Of a DNA stretch of 64,000 bases, positions 40,724-47,793 are shown piece by piece. The notes below the pieces were generated by a model. The model did no database searches. It was not told where the DNA came from and saw nothing but the letters and a program-made list of their open reading frames with translations. The position numbers and the translations under genes are program-made. Source of the DNA: JAMOQA01 sp964582785 (GTDB taxonomy: Bacteria > Acidobacteriota > Polarisedimenticolia > J045); assembly GCA_964582785.1 (NCBI GenBank), contig CAZOTT010000002.1, positions 1-64,000 on the forward strand. Reading direction: 5' to 3'. Every line of letters starts with the position of its first letter. Positions within the stretch are counted from its first letter, which is position 1.

Positions 40724-42508
40724 TCACGAAGCGTCGAAGCCGGCCCGGCGCGCCGCCTCGTCCGCGAGCCGGCGCAGCCGGGACGCGATTCCCTCCCCGT
40801 CGGTGGGGACCGCCACCACCGACGGACCGTTCCCCCGGACGGCCTCCGCCAGGGCCGCCGCCAGCTCGTCCTCGGTTTCCACCCGCACGGCCGGGATCCC
40901 GTGGGCCCGGGCCAGGGCCACCGGGTCCGGGCCTCCCGGGCACCGGAACAGGTCCTCGAAGGCGTTCCCGGGCAGTCCCGCGCGGGAGACCGGGAGGCCG
41001 TCGAAGATCCGCCCGCCGCCGTTCTCGAGCACGACGGCGACGGCGGGGCCGGACGCCCGGGCCAGGACCTCCAGGCTGCCCGCGTCGTGCCGGAACGCCA
41101 GGTCCCCGAGCAGCCCGACGGCGGCCGTTCCCCGGGCGGAGACCGCCCCCGCGAGCTGGGCGAGCCCGCCCTCGATGCCGCTCTGGCCCCGGCGATGAAG
41201 GACTTCCAGGGAGGCGAGGTCGCCCGGCGCGTGGAGGTCCAGCTCCCGGACCGGAAGCCCGTTCCCGGCGAGGAGGAGCGTTCCATCCGGCAGGCTCTCG
41301 ACCACGGCCCGGACCGCCCGGGCCTCCGGGAGCGGGCGGAGACTCCCTTCCCGGGCGGCGATCGCGGCCTCGGCCTGCCGGACCGCCGTCTCGAAACCCT
41401 CCCAGGCACGGGCCCACTCCGGGCTCACGCGCCACCCGGCCAGTTGTTCCCGCAGGAGGTCCAGGGCCTCGACCGGGTTGCCCGCGAGGATCTCCACCGC
41501 CCGGCCCGCGGGATCGTTCCAGCCGTGCTCCGCCAGGATCACCAGGGACAGGTCCCCGGCCCCGGCCAGCAGTTCCGAGAACCCGCGGGAAACCGGGGGC
41601 AGGCCCACCTGCACGACCAGGTCGGGGCGCAGCGCTCGCCGGCCGGCGGGGTGACGCCAGGCGAGGTCGAAACGATCGCCCGCGGGGAAGGTCCCGTGGC
41701 GGTTTCCCCGGTAGCGCCAGCCGCTGGCCGCCTCGGCGAGGAGGGGGATGCCGGTGGCGCGGCAGAAGGCGGCCACGGCCGCCAGGTCCCGGTGCCGCCG
41801 GGCCGGGCCGGGGCCCGCCAGGAGGACCGGCCGCCGGGCCCGGCGCAGCCGCGCGGCGAGATCCCCGATCGCCCCGCGGGGGGGCCGCCGGTCCGCCGGG
41901 CGCGGACGGGGCACGCCCCACCCGGGGGTGGCGGGTTTCCCCGGGAGGAGTTCGTCGATCACGGGGACCCGGGCGGGCAGGAGCGGCTTGCGGAACGGAA
42001 CGTCCAGGTGGACCGGGCCCGGCACGGGGGACGCCGTCGCGGCCGCCGCCCGGGTTCCTACCCGGCGCCACGGGGCCGCGCCCGGCGACCCCGGGGACGG
42101 TGCGTCCAGCCGGGCGAAGAAGCGGACGTGCCGGCCGAACAGGTCCTGGTCCGTCGATTGGGGTGCGTCGGTGGTCTGGAGGTCGAAGGGACGGGCGGCC
42201 GACACGAAGACGACGGGGACGCGGGCATGGTCCGCCTCGAGGACCGCGGGCAGCCAGTTGGCCGGGGCGCTCCCGGAGGTCCCGAGGACCGCCACCGGTT
42301 CGCCGGAGGCGGCGGCCAGCCCGAGGGCGAAGAAGGCGGCCCCGCGCTCGTCGAGCACCGGGGTGACGGCGAGGCCGGGGTGAAGGGCGCACGCCACCGC
42401 CAGGGGCGTGGAGCGGGATCCCGGGGAGACCACCGCCCGGGCCACGCCGCCGCCGACCAGCCCGTCCACCAGGGCCAGGGCGGCGCCCAGGTTCGCCCGG
42501 CCGCTCAC
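40724..42508 (-). CDS. menD: SEPHCHC synthase (2-oxoglutarate decarboxylase)
   Basis: A 594-residue ThDP enzyme joining isochorismate and 2-oxoglutarate, the first committed step of classical menaquinone synthesis. Visible: VVSPGSRSTPLAVA, LDERGAAFFALGLA (catalytic Glu), GTSGSAPANWLPAV, the RPFDLQTTDAPQSTDQ region, and the ThDP/metal motif GLLGDLAFRHDAGSL. GTG 42508 overlaps the menF stop (GTGA). The frame remains open far upstream, but that is a menF shadow. Confidence 0.95.
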   Translation of the reverse strand: MSGRANLGAALALVDGLVGGGVARAVVSPGSRSTPLAVACALHPGLAVTPVLDERGAAFFALGLAAASGEPVAVLGTSGSAPANWLPAVLEADHARVPVVFVSAARPFDLQTTDAPQSTDQDLFGRHVRFFARLDAPSPGSPGAAPWRRVGTRAAAATASPVPGPVHLDVPFRKPLLPARVPVIDELLPGKPATPGWGVPRPRPADRRPPRGAIGDLAARLRRARRPVLLAGPGPARRHRDLAAVAAFCRATGIPLLAEAASGWRYRGNRHGTFPAGDRFDLAWRHPAGRRALRPDLVVQVGLPPVSRGFSELLAGAGDLSLVILAEHGWNDPAGRAVEILAGNPVEALDLLREQLAGWRVSPEWARAWEGFETAVRQAEAAIAAREGSLRPLPEARAVRAVVESLPDGTLLLAGNGLPVRELDLHAPGDLASLEVLHRRGQSGIEGGLAQLAGAVSARGTAAVGLLGDLAFRHDAGSLEVLARASGPAVAVVLENGGGRIFDGLPVSRAGLPGNAFEDLFRCPGGPDPVALARAHGIPAVRVETEDELAAALAEAVRGNGPSVVAVPTDGEGIASRLRRLADEAARRAGFDAS

Positions 42509-43650
42509 GCCGGCACCTCCCCGGTGGCCGACGGCCGGATCCCGAGGCTCGCCACCGTGGCCCGGAGCTTGGCCAGGATCTCCCGCGCCTCCCGGACCGG
42601 GTCCGAACCGGCGACGATCCCGGCGCCGGCCCGCAGGTGCAGCACGTTCCCCTGGAGGACCGCCGTCCGCAGGAGGACCGACGCCTCCACGGTCCCGTCG
42701 TCGTGCTCGACGAGCAGGGGCGCCGCGAACGCCCCCCGCGCGGGCTCCCGGGCCCGCAACCACTCCAGCGCCCGTTCCCGGGGGGCGCCCGCCACCGCGG
42801 GGGTGGGATGGAGGGCCGCCAGCACCCCGGCCGGCGTCACCCCCGGGCGGAGGCGGGCCGTGACCGGGGTGTGAAGGTGGACGAGCCCGGGCACGGAGCG
42901 GACCCGGGGGGCCCGGGGCACGACCAGTTCTTCCGCCAGGGGGGCGAGCGCCCGCCGGATGTCCCGGACGACCAGGTCGTGCTCCGCCCGGTCCTTCGGG
43001 CTGGCGAGAAGCCGTTTTCCTTCCCCGGGGCTGGCGGTTCCCGCGAGGGCCTCGGCCTCGAGAATCCCCCCCGGCCGGAGCCGGAACAGCCGCTCCGGGG
43101 TGGCCCCCAGCAGGAGCCGGCCCCCGGACAGGATGGCGAAGCGGGTGGAAGCGCCGGGCGGCCCTCCCGCCGCCAGGAGCCCGGCGACCAGGGCCCCGGG
43201 CGCCGGGGGCGCCGGGAAGACGAGGCGCGCCCCGCACGAGGGCACGATCTTTTCCGCCCCGCCCGCGTGGACCGCCGCCAGTGCCTCCTTCACCCTCCGG
43301 ACCACCGCCTCTTCCGGGGGCAGCTCCAGCCTCCCCGGGGCGGGCAGGGGGGGAGGGGAGCCGGGCGGCCCTTCCCGCGGGGGGGCATCTCCGCACCACC
43401 GAGGGGGATCCCCGGGCCGGGTCCGGGTCGCGACCCACCGGGGAACCAGGGGCGGGGGGGGCGCCCAGGGGCCCGGGTCCCGGGGGTCGTCCGGGTCGAA
43501 CGGCAGGATGCGCACGGAGGGCCGCCGGTCACCGGGGTCTTTCCCCTGCCCGAGCCCCACGGTGACGCGGCCGTCCTCCCGGTCGACGAGGACGAAGCCC
43601 CGGGCGAACCGGGCTCCGAGCAGTCCCTCCGGTCCGGCCGCCGGGATCAT
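42505..43650 (-). CDS. menF: Isochorismate synthase
   Basis: A 381-residue chorismate-utilising enzyme that makes isochorismate, taking carbon from the aro operon to menaquinone. Motifs: EKIVPSCGARLVF (the general-base Lys position), LLGATPERLF, EALAGTASPGE, DRAEHDLVVRDI, HLHTPVTARL, LHPTPAVAG, and AGAGIVAGSDPVREA (metal Glu/Gly). The N-terminal third is shortened and Pro-rich compared with E. coli MenF (431). ATG 43650 overlaps the ubiE stop (ATGA). Confidence 0.9.
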   Translation of the reverse strand: MIPAAGPEGLLGARFARGFVLVDREDGRVTVGLGQGKDPGDRRPSVRILPFDPDDPRDPGPWAPPPPLVPRWVATRTRPGDPPRWCGDAPPREGPPGSPPPLPAPGRLELPPEEAVVRRVKEALAAVHAGGAEKIVPSCGARLVFPAPPAPGALVAGLLAAGGPPGASTRFAILSGGRLLLGATPERLFRLRPGGILEAEALAGTASPGEGKRLLASPKDRAEHDLVVRDIRRALAPLAEELVVPRAPRVRSVPGLVHLHTPVTARLRPGVTPAGVLAALHPTPAVAGAPRERALEWLRAREPARGAFAAPLLVEHDDGTVEASVLLRTAVLQGNVLHLRAGAGIVAGSDPVREAREILAKLRATVASLGIRPSATGEVPA

Positions 43651-44369
43651 CCTGCGCTCCCCCGGGGCGTCCCGACGAAGAGGGTCGCCACCCCGGCAGT
43701 GAGGGGCCGGATCCCGATCACCCGGAGGCCCGCCCGTTCCATGGCCGCGGCGAACGCGCCGGGCGCGGGGAAGGCGCGCATGGAATCCGCCAGGTAGGCA
43801 TAGGCGTCCGAGCCGGACAGGATCCTGCCGACCCGGGGCAGGACGCCGCGGATCCAGGCCCGGGCCAGCGGGGCCAGGAGACCCCGCCGCGGCTCGCCGA
43901 GCTCCAGGATCGCCACCCTCGCGCCCGGCCGCAGGACGCGGGCCATCTCCCGCAGGGCGGCCGGGCGGTCCGGCACGTTCCGGATCCCGAAGGCGATCGT
44001 CACCCCGTCGAGGCTCCGGGAACGGAAGGGAAGGGACTCCGCCCTCCCGTGAACCAGGCTCAGCCTCCCCTCGAGACCGAGGCGCCGCAGCTTCGCCCGC
44101 CCGAGGGCGAGCATCCGCCGCGCCGGGTCGAGGCCGGTCACCCGGGCGTCCGGGTGCGCGCGACAGATCTCGATCGCCAGGTCCGCGGTGCCCGTGGCCA
44201 GATCGAGGGCCCGGGCGCCCGCGGGGAGTTCCAGGGCGGAGACCGCCCGGCGACGCCAGCCCCGGTCGATCCCGAGGGAGAGCAACCGGTTCAGGAGATC
44301 GTACCGGTCGGCGATCCGGTCGAACATCTCCCCGCTGCCCGGGCGGGGACGGGACACCGCGGGGCTCAC
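43647..44369 (-). CDS. ubiE: Demethylmenaquinone methyltransferase
   Basis: A 240-residue SAM-dependent methyltransferase (UbiE/MenG) for the last step to menaquinone. Visible: MFDRIADRYDLLNRLLSLGI, the SAM motif ALDLATGTADLAIEI, GLDPARRML, IAFGIRNVPDRPAALREMARVL and a C-terminal Ala/Gly-rich end. The GTG 44369 overlaps the DAHP synthase stop (GTGA); an ATG 39 codons further in would remove part of the fold. Confidence 0.94.
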   Translation of the reverse strand: MSPAVSRPRPGSGEMFDRIADRYDLLNRLLSLGIDRGWRRRAVSALELPAGARALDLATGTADLAIEICRAHPDARVTGLDPARRMLALGRAKLRRLGLEGRLSLVHGRAESLPFRSRSLDGVTIAFGIRNVPDRPAALREMARVLRPGARVAILELGEPRRGLLAPLARAWIRGVLPRVGRILSGSDAYAYLADSMRAFPAPGAFAAAMERAGLRVIGIRPLTAGVATLFVGTPRGSAG

Positions 44370-45382
44370 GGCGCGAGGGGCCTGGCCGGTCGGGCGGGCC
44401 TGGGCGGTGGCGTCGCTCCTCCCGGCCGCAGGATCGAGGCCAGCAGCCCCGGTTCGATCGCCTGGGGGCCGTCGGACAGGGCGCGGGACGGGTCGTCGTG
44501 GACCTCGACGAGCAGCCCGGCGGCGCCGGCGGCCAGGGCGGCCCGGGCCAGCGGAACGACCAGGTCCCGGCGCCCGGCCGCGTGGGACGGATCGACGATG
44601 ACCGGGAGGCCCCGCACCCCCGCGAGGAGGGCGACCGCCCCCAGGTCGAGGAGGTTGCGGGTTCCCCGGTCCCAGCCCCGGATCCCCCGCTCGCACGGCA
44701 GCACCGCGGGAGCGCCGTGGGCGAGGCAGTGCTCGGCCGCCTGGAGCCACTCCTCGATCGTCGCCGCCATCCCCCGCTTCAGGAGGACGGGTTTCCCGGC
44801 CCGTCCCACCGCGTGGAGCAGGGGAAAGTTCTGCATGTTCCGGGAACCCACCTGGAGGATGTCCGCGGCCTCCGCCACCGCGTCCACCGTGGAGACCTCC
44901 ATCACCTCCGTGACGAGGGCGAGGCCCTGTTCCCGGGCGGCCTCGGCGAGCCAGCGGAGGGCCCGGCGGCCGTGCCCCGCGAAGGAGTAGGGGCCGGTGC
45001 GGGGCTTGAAGGCTCCGCCCCGCAGGACGCGGGCGCCGGCCCGGGCGACCGCGGCCGCGAGCCGGTGCACCTGCTCCTCGGTCTCCGCGGCACAGGGGCC
45101 CGCCATCAGGACCGGGGGATGGTTTCCCCCGATCGCCACGCCGCCCGCGCGGACGACCCCCGGGTGGGCGTCCACCCGGGGATGGGGACTGTCGGGAACG
45201 AAGACGTTCCGGACCCCGGGTACCGCCCGCACCGCCTCCACCGGCACCCGGGCGGAGTGGGGAAGGACCTCGAGGAGGACTTCCCCGCCGCCGTCGGCGA
45301 GACGCCGCGTCCACAGGCCCAGGCGGGCGAGGACCTGCTGGACGGCCCGCGGGTCAGCCCCGGGTGCGAGCGCGATCGTCAT
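44366..45382 (-). CDS. aroF: DAHP synthase (type I beta, KdsA-like) with N-terminal regulatory domain
   Basis: A 338-residue 3-deoxy-7-phosphoheptulonate synthase, the first shikimate step from PEP and erythrose-4-phosphate. The N-terminal ~70 residues are a ferredoxin-like domain as in Thermotoga-type DAHP synthase, where it carries feedback control. The barrel has VLMAGPCAAETEEQ, RGGAFKPRTGPYSF, LQVGSRNMQNFPLL, VLLKRGMAATIEEW, VLPCERGIRG, and PVIVDPSHAAGRRDL, ending EVHDDPSRALSDGPQ. ATG 45382 with GGAGGG upstream, the latter inside a leader hairpin. It is the first gene of the eight-gene operon, whose other members are all for menaquinone. Confidence 0.93.
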   Translation of the reverse strand: MTIALAPGADPRAVQQVLARLGLWTRRLADGGGEVLLEVLPHSARVPVEAVRAVPGVRNVFVPDSPHPRVDAHPGVVRAGGVAIGGNHPPVLMAGPCAAETEEQVHRLAAAVARAGARVLRGGAFKPRTGPYSFAGHGRRALRWLAEAAREQGLALVTEVMEVSTVDAVAEAADILQVGSRNMQNFPLLHAVGRAGKPVLLKRGMAATIEEWLQAAEHCLAHGAPAVLPCERGIRGWDRGTRNLLDLGAVALLAGVRGLPVIVDPSHAAGRRDLVVPLARAALAAGAAGLLVEVHDDPSRALSDGPQAIEPGLLASILRPGGATPPPRPARPARPLAP

Positions 45383-45385
45383 GGC

Positions 45386-45431
45386 GACCCTCCGGTCCCC
45401 GGGACGCGGGGGCCCGCGCGCCCCGAGGGTC
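45386..45431 (-). promoter_or_regulatory. Leader hairpin covering the DAHP synthase ribosome binding site
   Basis: On the minus strand GACCCTC (45425-45431) pairs with GAGGGTC (45386-45392), a 7-bp outer stem that buries most of the GGAGGG ribosome binding site just upstream of the ATG; the 32-base GC-rich interior can pair further. This could turn down translation unless opened. Confidence 0.35.
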
Positions 45432-45438
45432 CGCAAGG

Positions 45439-45537
45439 CTACCAGCGGGTGGTCGTGGTGCGCCAGACCGGGAGAAGGGAAGAAGCGGGGAGCCCGGGGC
45501 CCATCGCAACGGGTGCTGTCTTCAGGGGGGAGGTCAT
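45439..45537 (-). CDS. Possible 32-codon leader peptide upstream of DAHP synthase
   Basis: ATG 45537 to TAG 45439-45441 gives 32 residues ending VWRTTTTRW, with Trp at 25 and 32. It lies between the promoter and the hairpin that covers the DAHP synthase ribosome binding site, the arrangement of an attenuator peptide sensing an aromatic amino acid. The upstream binding site is weak (AAAGG at close range), and two Trp codons in a random short ORF are not rare, so this stays a suggestion. Confidence 0.3.
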   Translation of the reverse strand: MTSPLKTAPVAMGPGLPASSLLPVWRTTTTRW

Positions 45538-45573
45538 GCCTTTTCGTCCCGTCGACCCGGGCTCCCCACCGGC

Positions 45574-45602
45574 AATCTAGGTTCGGCCCCGCGGGCCGTC
45601 CA
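45574..45602 (-). promoter_or_regulatory. Promoter of the aroF-ubiE-menFDBACE operon
   Basis: On the minus strand TGGACG (45597-45602, 4 of 6), 17 bases, TAGATT (45574-45579, 5 of 6). Transcription would start near 45567 and give a leader of about 185 bases to the DAHP synthase ATG. It is back-to-back with a plus-strand TAGAAT at 45616. Confidence 0.55.
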
Positions 45603-45615
45603 CCCGGCCGCGGGG

Positions 45616-45621
45616 TAGAAT
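45616..45621 (+). promoter_or_regulatory. -10 element of the sulfatase-like gene
   Basis: TAGAAT (5 of 6) lies 37 bases before the proposed CTG start at 45659, with a GGCGCCCCC/GGGGGCGCC hairpin between. No clear -35. Confidence 0.4.
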
Positions 45622-45658
45622 CCCCCCGGCGCCCCCGGGGGCGCCGGGGAGAGCCACC

Positions 45659-47743
45659 CTGAACAGCCACCGCCTCGCGCGCCTCGCGAACCTCGGTCTC
45701 GTCGTTTCGGGCCTCGTCACGCTGGTCGCCCTGGCCACGGGCGGGCCCCGGCTGCGGGCGGGAAACCTGGTCGTCGGTCCCTGGGGGGCCGCCTTCCCCG
45801 CGTGCCTCTTCTTCCTCTTCGCCGCCTGGCGGCTCTCCCTTTCCCGCCGCTCCGGGGGGGTCGAGGGGTGGCTCGTCACCTTCTACGCCCGCCAGGGCCT
45901 TCCCCCGCGGGACGCGCCGACCACCCTTCCCCGGGCCCTCCGGGCGGGCCTGCTCCTCGGGGCGGGGGCCGGGGTGGTCGTCGCCGCGGGGGAGACGGTG
46001 GTCCTGCTCGGGCAGGCGACCGAACCGTGCATCGAGCGGTTCGATGCCTTCCTGCTCGCCCTTGTCGAGCTGCTGGCCGGCCTGGTCGTGCCGGGAGTGA
46101 TCGGGGCCGGGATCGCGGGGGTGCTCTACGCGGGAGAACGGTGGTGGCGTGGCCGGGCCCCGGGGGGGTACGAGCACGGCCGGCGGACGGTGATCGGCCT
46201 CCTGGCGGTTCTGCCTCTCCTGCTCCTGCTCGCCCCGCGGCAGGCTCTCCCCGGGCCACCCCCGCGGCTGCTGCTCGCGGCCGTGGTGGCGATGGTCGCC
46301 GCGGCCGGCGTCGTCTTTCTCGTGCTGCCCGCCGCCTGGCTCCGGGCCCGGGAAGGCCGCTGGGGCCTCGCCGTGGTTGCCGGGGGGAGCACCGCCGTGC
46401 TGCTCGGCCTCCTCGCCGTGTCCAGGTTCGCGGGGGGCGGGGCGCCGGTGGCCCCGGCCGGGGCGCCCGCCCCGAACGTGCTCCTGGTCACCCTGACGGG
46501 GTTGCGCACCGATCACACCAGGACGTGGCACGGAACGGAAGGCTTCACCCCCTTCCTGGACGCCCTGGCCGCCACCGGGACCGTCTTCCGGGAGGCGGTC
46601 ACCCCCTCGTCCTGGCCTCCTGCCGCCGCCGCCTCCCTGCTGACCGGCCTCTACCCGGCGGAGCACGGGCTGATCGCCCCGGGCGAGCGCCTGCACCGGC
46701 CCCTCCAGTCCCTGCCCCGGGTGCTCGCCGCCCACGGCTGGGAGACCGCCGCCTTCGTCTCCTCCCGGGACTTCGACGGGGGGCCGACCGGTTTCGCGGA
46801 CCTGTTCGACGAGTACCGGGACACGACCACCCTCGGGCGGCGCCTGCGGCGTGTCCCCCTGGGGAGGATCGCCGCCCTCGCCTTCCCCCCGGACGTCGAG
46901 CCCCGGCTCTGCGACGACACCGCCGCCGCCCTCCGGGACTGGATCATCCGGCGGGGCGCCGGGCCGTGGTTCGCCTGGGTCGAGCTCGCCGACCCGTGGC
47001 GACCCCACCCCCGCTGGGCGTTCCAGCCGCCTCCCCCGGGAGAGGTTGCCGGGGGCGGCGCCCGGGGGGTCCTGGACCCGCCGCCGGACTGGGCCCTGCC
47101 GGGCGAGCGGCGGGCGTCCCTCGCCGCCTGGCGGCGGGCCTACGACGGGGCGGTTCGCCGGACCGACCAGGTGCTGGAGGGAATCCTGCGCTCCCTCGGG
47201 GCGTGGGGGCTCGAGCGGCGGACCCTGGTCGTGGTCACCGGGGAGGCCGGCGTGACGCTGGGGGAAGACGGAACGTGGTTCGGCATGGGCAGCTCCCTCC
47301 CCGAGCCGGTGATCCACCGGCCGCTCCTGTTCGCCGGCCCACGGATCGCCCGGCACCGTTCCCTGGGGGGGCCGTGCAGCCTGGTGGACGTGATGCCCAC
47401 CGTGCTGGGGGTCCTGCGGCTCGAGCCGGGCCGCGACGGCCAGGGGGAGGACCTCTCCCGCTACCTGGTGGACCGGGGCTTCCGGGAGCGGAACCCCCGC
47501 TCGGGGCCGGTCTTCAGCGAGTGTCCCCTCGGTCCGGGGAGGGGCGCCGGGCCGCCCCCCCGGGTCGTCTCCGCCCGGATCGGGTTCCTGAAGCTGGTCC
47601 GCTGGCCGGACGGGCGGCAGGAGCTCCGGCTGGCGGGGGCCGGCGAGGAGCGTCCCGTGCCGCCGGACCGGCCCCGTGCCCTGCACGAGCTGGAGGCCCA
47701 GCTCGACCAGTTTCTCCGCGACCGCACCGCGATCCGCCGGTGA
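45659..47743 (+). CDS. Membrane-anchored sulfatase/alkaline-phosphatase-fold protein, probably inactive, CTG start
   Basis: About 694 residues. The first ~250 form five or six hydrophobic helices; a sulfatase-like domain fills ~270-690 (NVLLVTLTGLRTDH, AASLLTGLYPAEHGL, RPLLFAGPRI, VDVMPTVLGVL). The catalytic residues look lost: the first metal Asp pair is TG (TLTGLRTD), the nucleophile motif CxPxR is PPAAA (SSWPPAAAASLLTG, near 317), and the SDHGE/GEHG metal block is TGEAG...GEDG (near 528). No ATG, GTG or TTG lies in frame between the upstream stop (45578) and a GTG at 45974 that would cut the first helices, so CTG 45659 behind GGGGAGAG is the best start. Function unknown. Confidence 0.75.
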   Translation: MNSHRLARLANLGLVVSGLVTLVALATGGPRLRAGNLVVGPWGAAFPACLFFLFAAWRLSLSRRSGGVEGWLVTFYARQGLPPRDAPTTLPRALRAGLLLGAGAGVVVAAGETVVLLGQATEPCIERFDAFLLALVELLAGLVVPGVIGAGIAGVLYAGERWWRGRAPGGYEHGRRTVIGLLAVLPLLLLLAPRQALPGPPPRLLLAAVVAMVAAAGVVFLVLPAAWLRAREGRWGLAVVAGGSTAVLLGLLAVSRFAGGGAPVAPAGAPAPNVLLVTLTGLRTDHTRTWHGTEGFTPFLDALAATGTVFREAVTPSSWPPAAAASLLTGLYPAEHGLIAPGERLHRPLQSLPRVLAAHGWETAAFVSSRDFDGGPTGFADLFDEYRDTTTLGRRLRRVPLGRIAALAFPPDVEPRLCDDTAAALRDWIIRRGAGPWFAWVELADPWRPHPRWAFQPPPPGEVAGGGARGVLDPPPDWALPGERRASLAAWRRAYDGAVRRTDQVLEGILRSLGAWGLERRTLVVVTGEAGVTLGEDGTWFGMGSSLPEPVIHRPLLFAGPRIARHRSLGGPCSLVDVMPTVLGVLRLEPGRDGQGEDLSRYLVDRGFRERNPRSGPVFSECPLGPGRGAGPPPRVVSARIGFLKLVRWPDGRQELRLAGAGEERPVPPDRPRALHELEAQLDQFLRDRTAIRR

Positions 47744-47757
47744 CCGGCCGGGGGATG

Positions 47758-47786
47758 TTGGTGGCGCCGGGGCGTTGGGATATCTT
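47758..47786 (+). promoter_or_regulatory. Promoter of bamA, leaderless
   Basis: TTGGTG (47758-47763), 17 bases, TATCTT (47781-47786, 4 of 6). The -10 ends exactly 7 bases before the bamA ATG at 47794, so the transcript should start at the start codon. Confidence 0.55.
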
Positions 47787-47793
47787 GTGCGCC

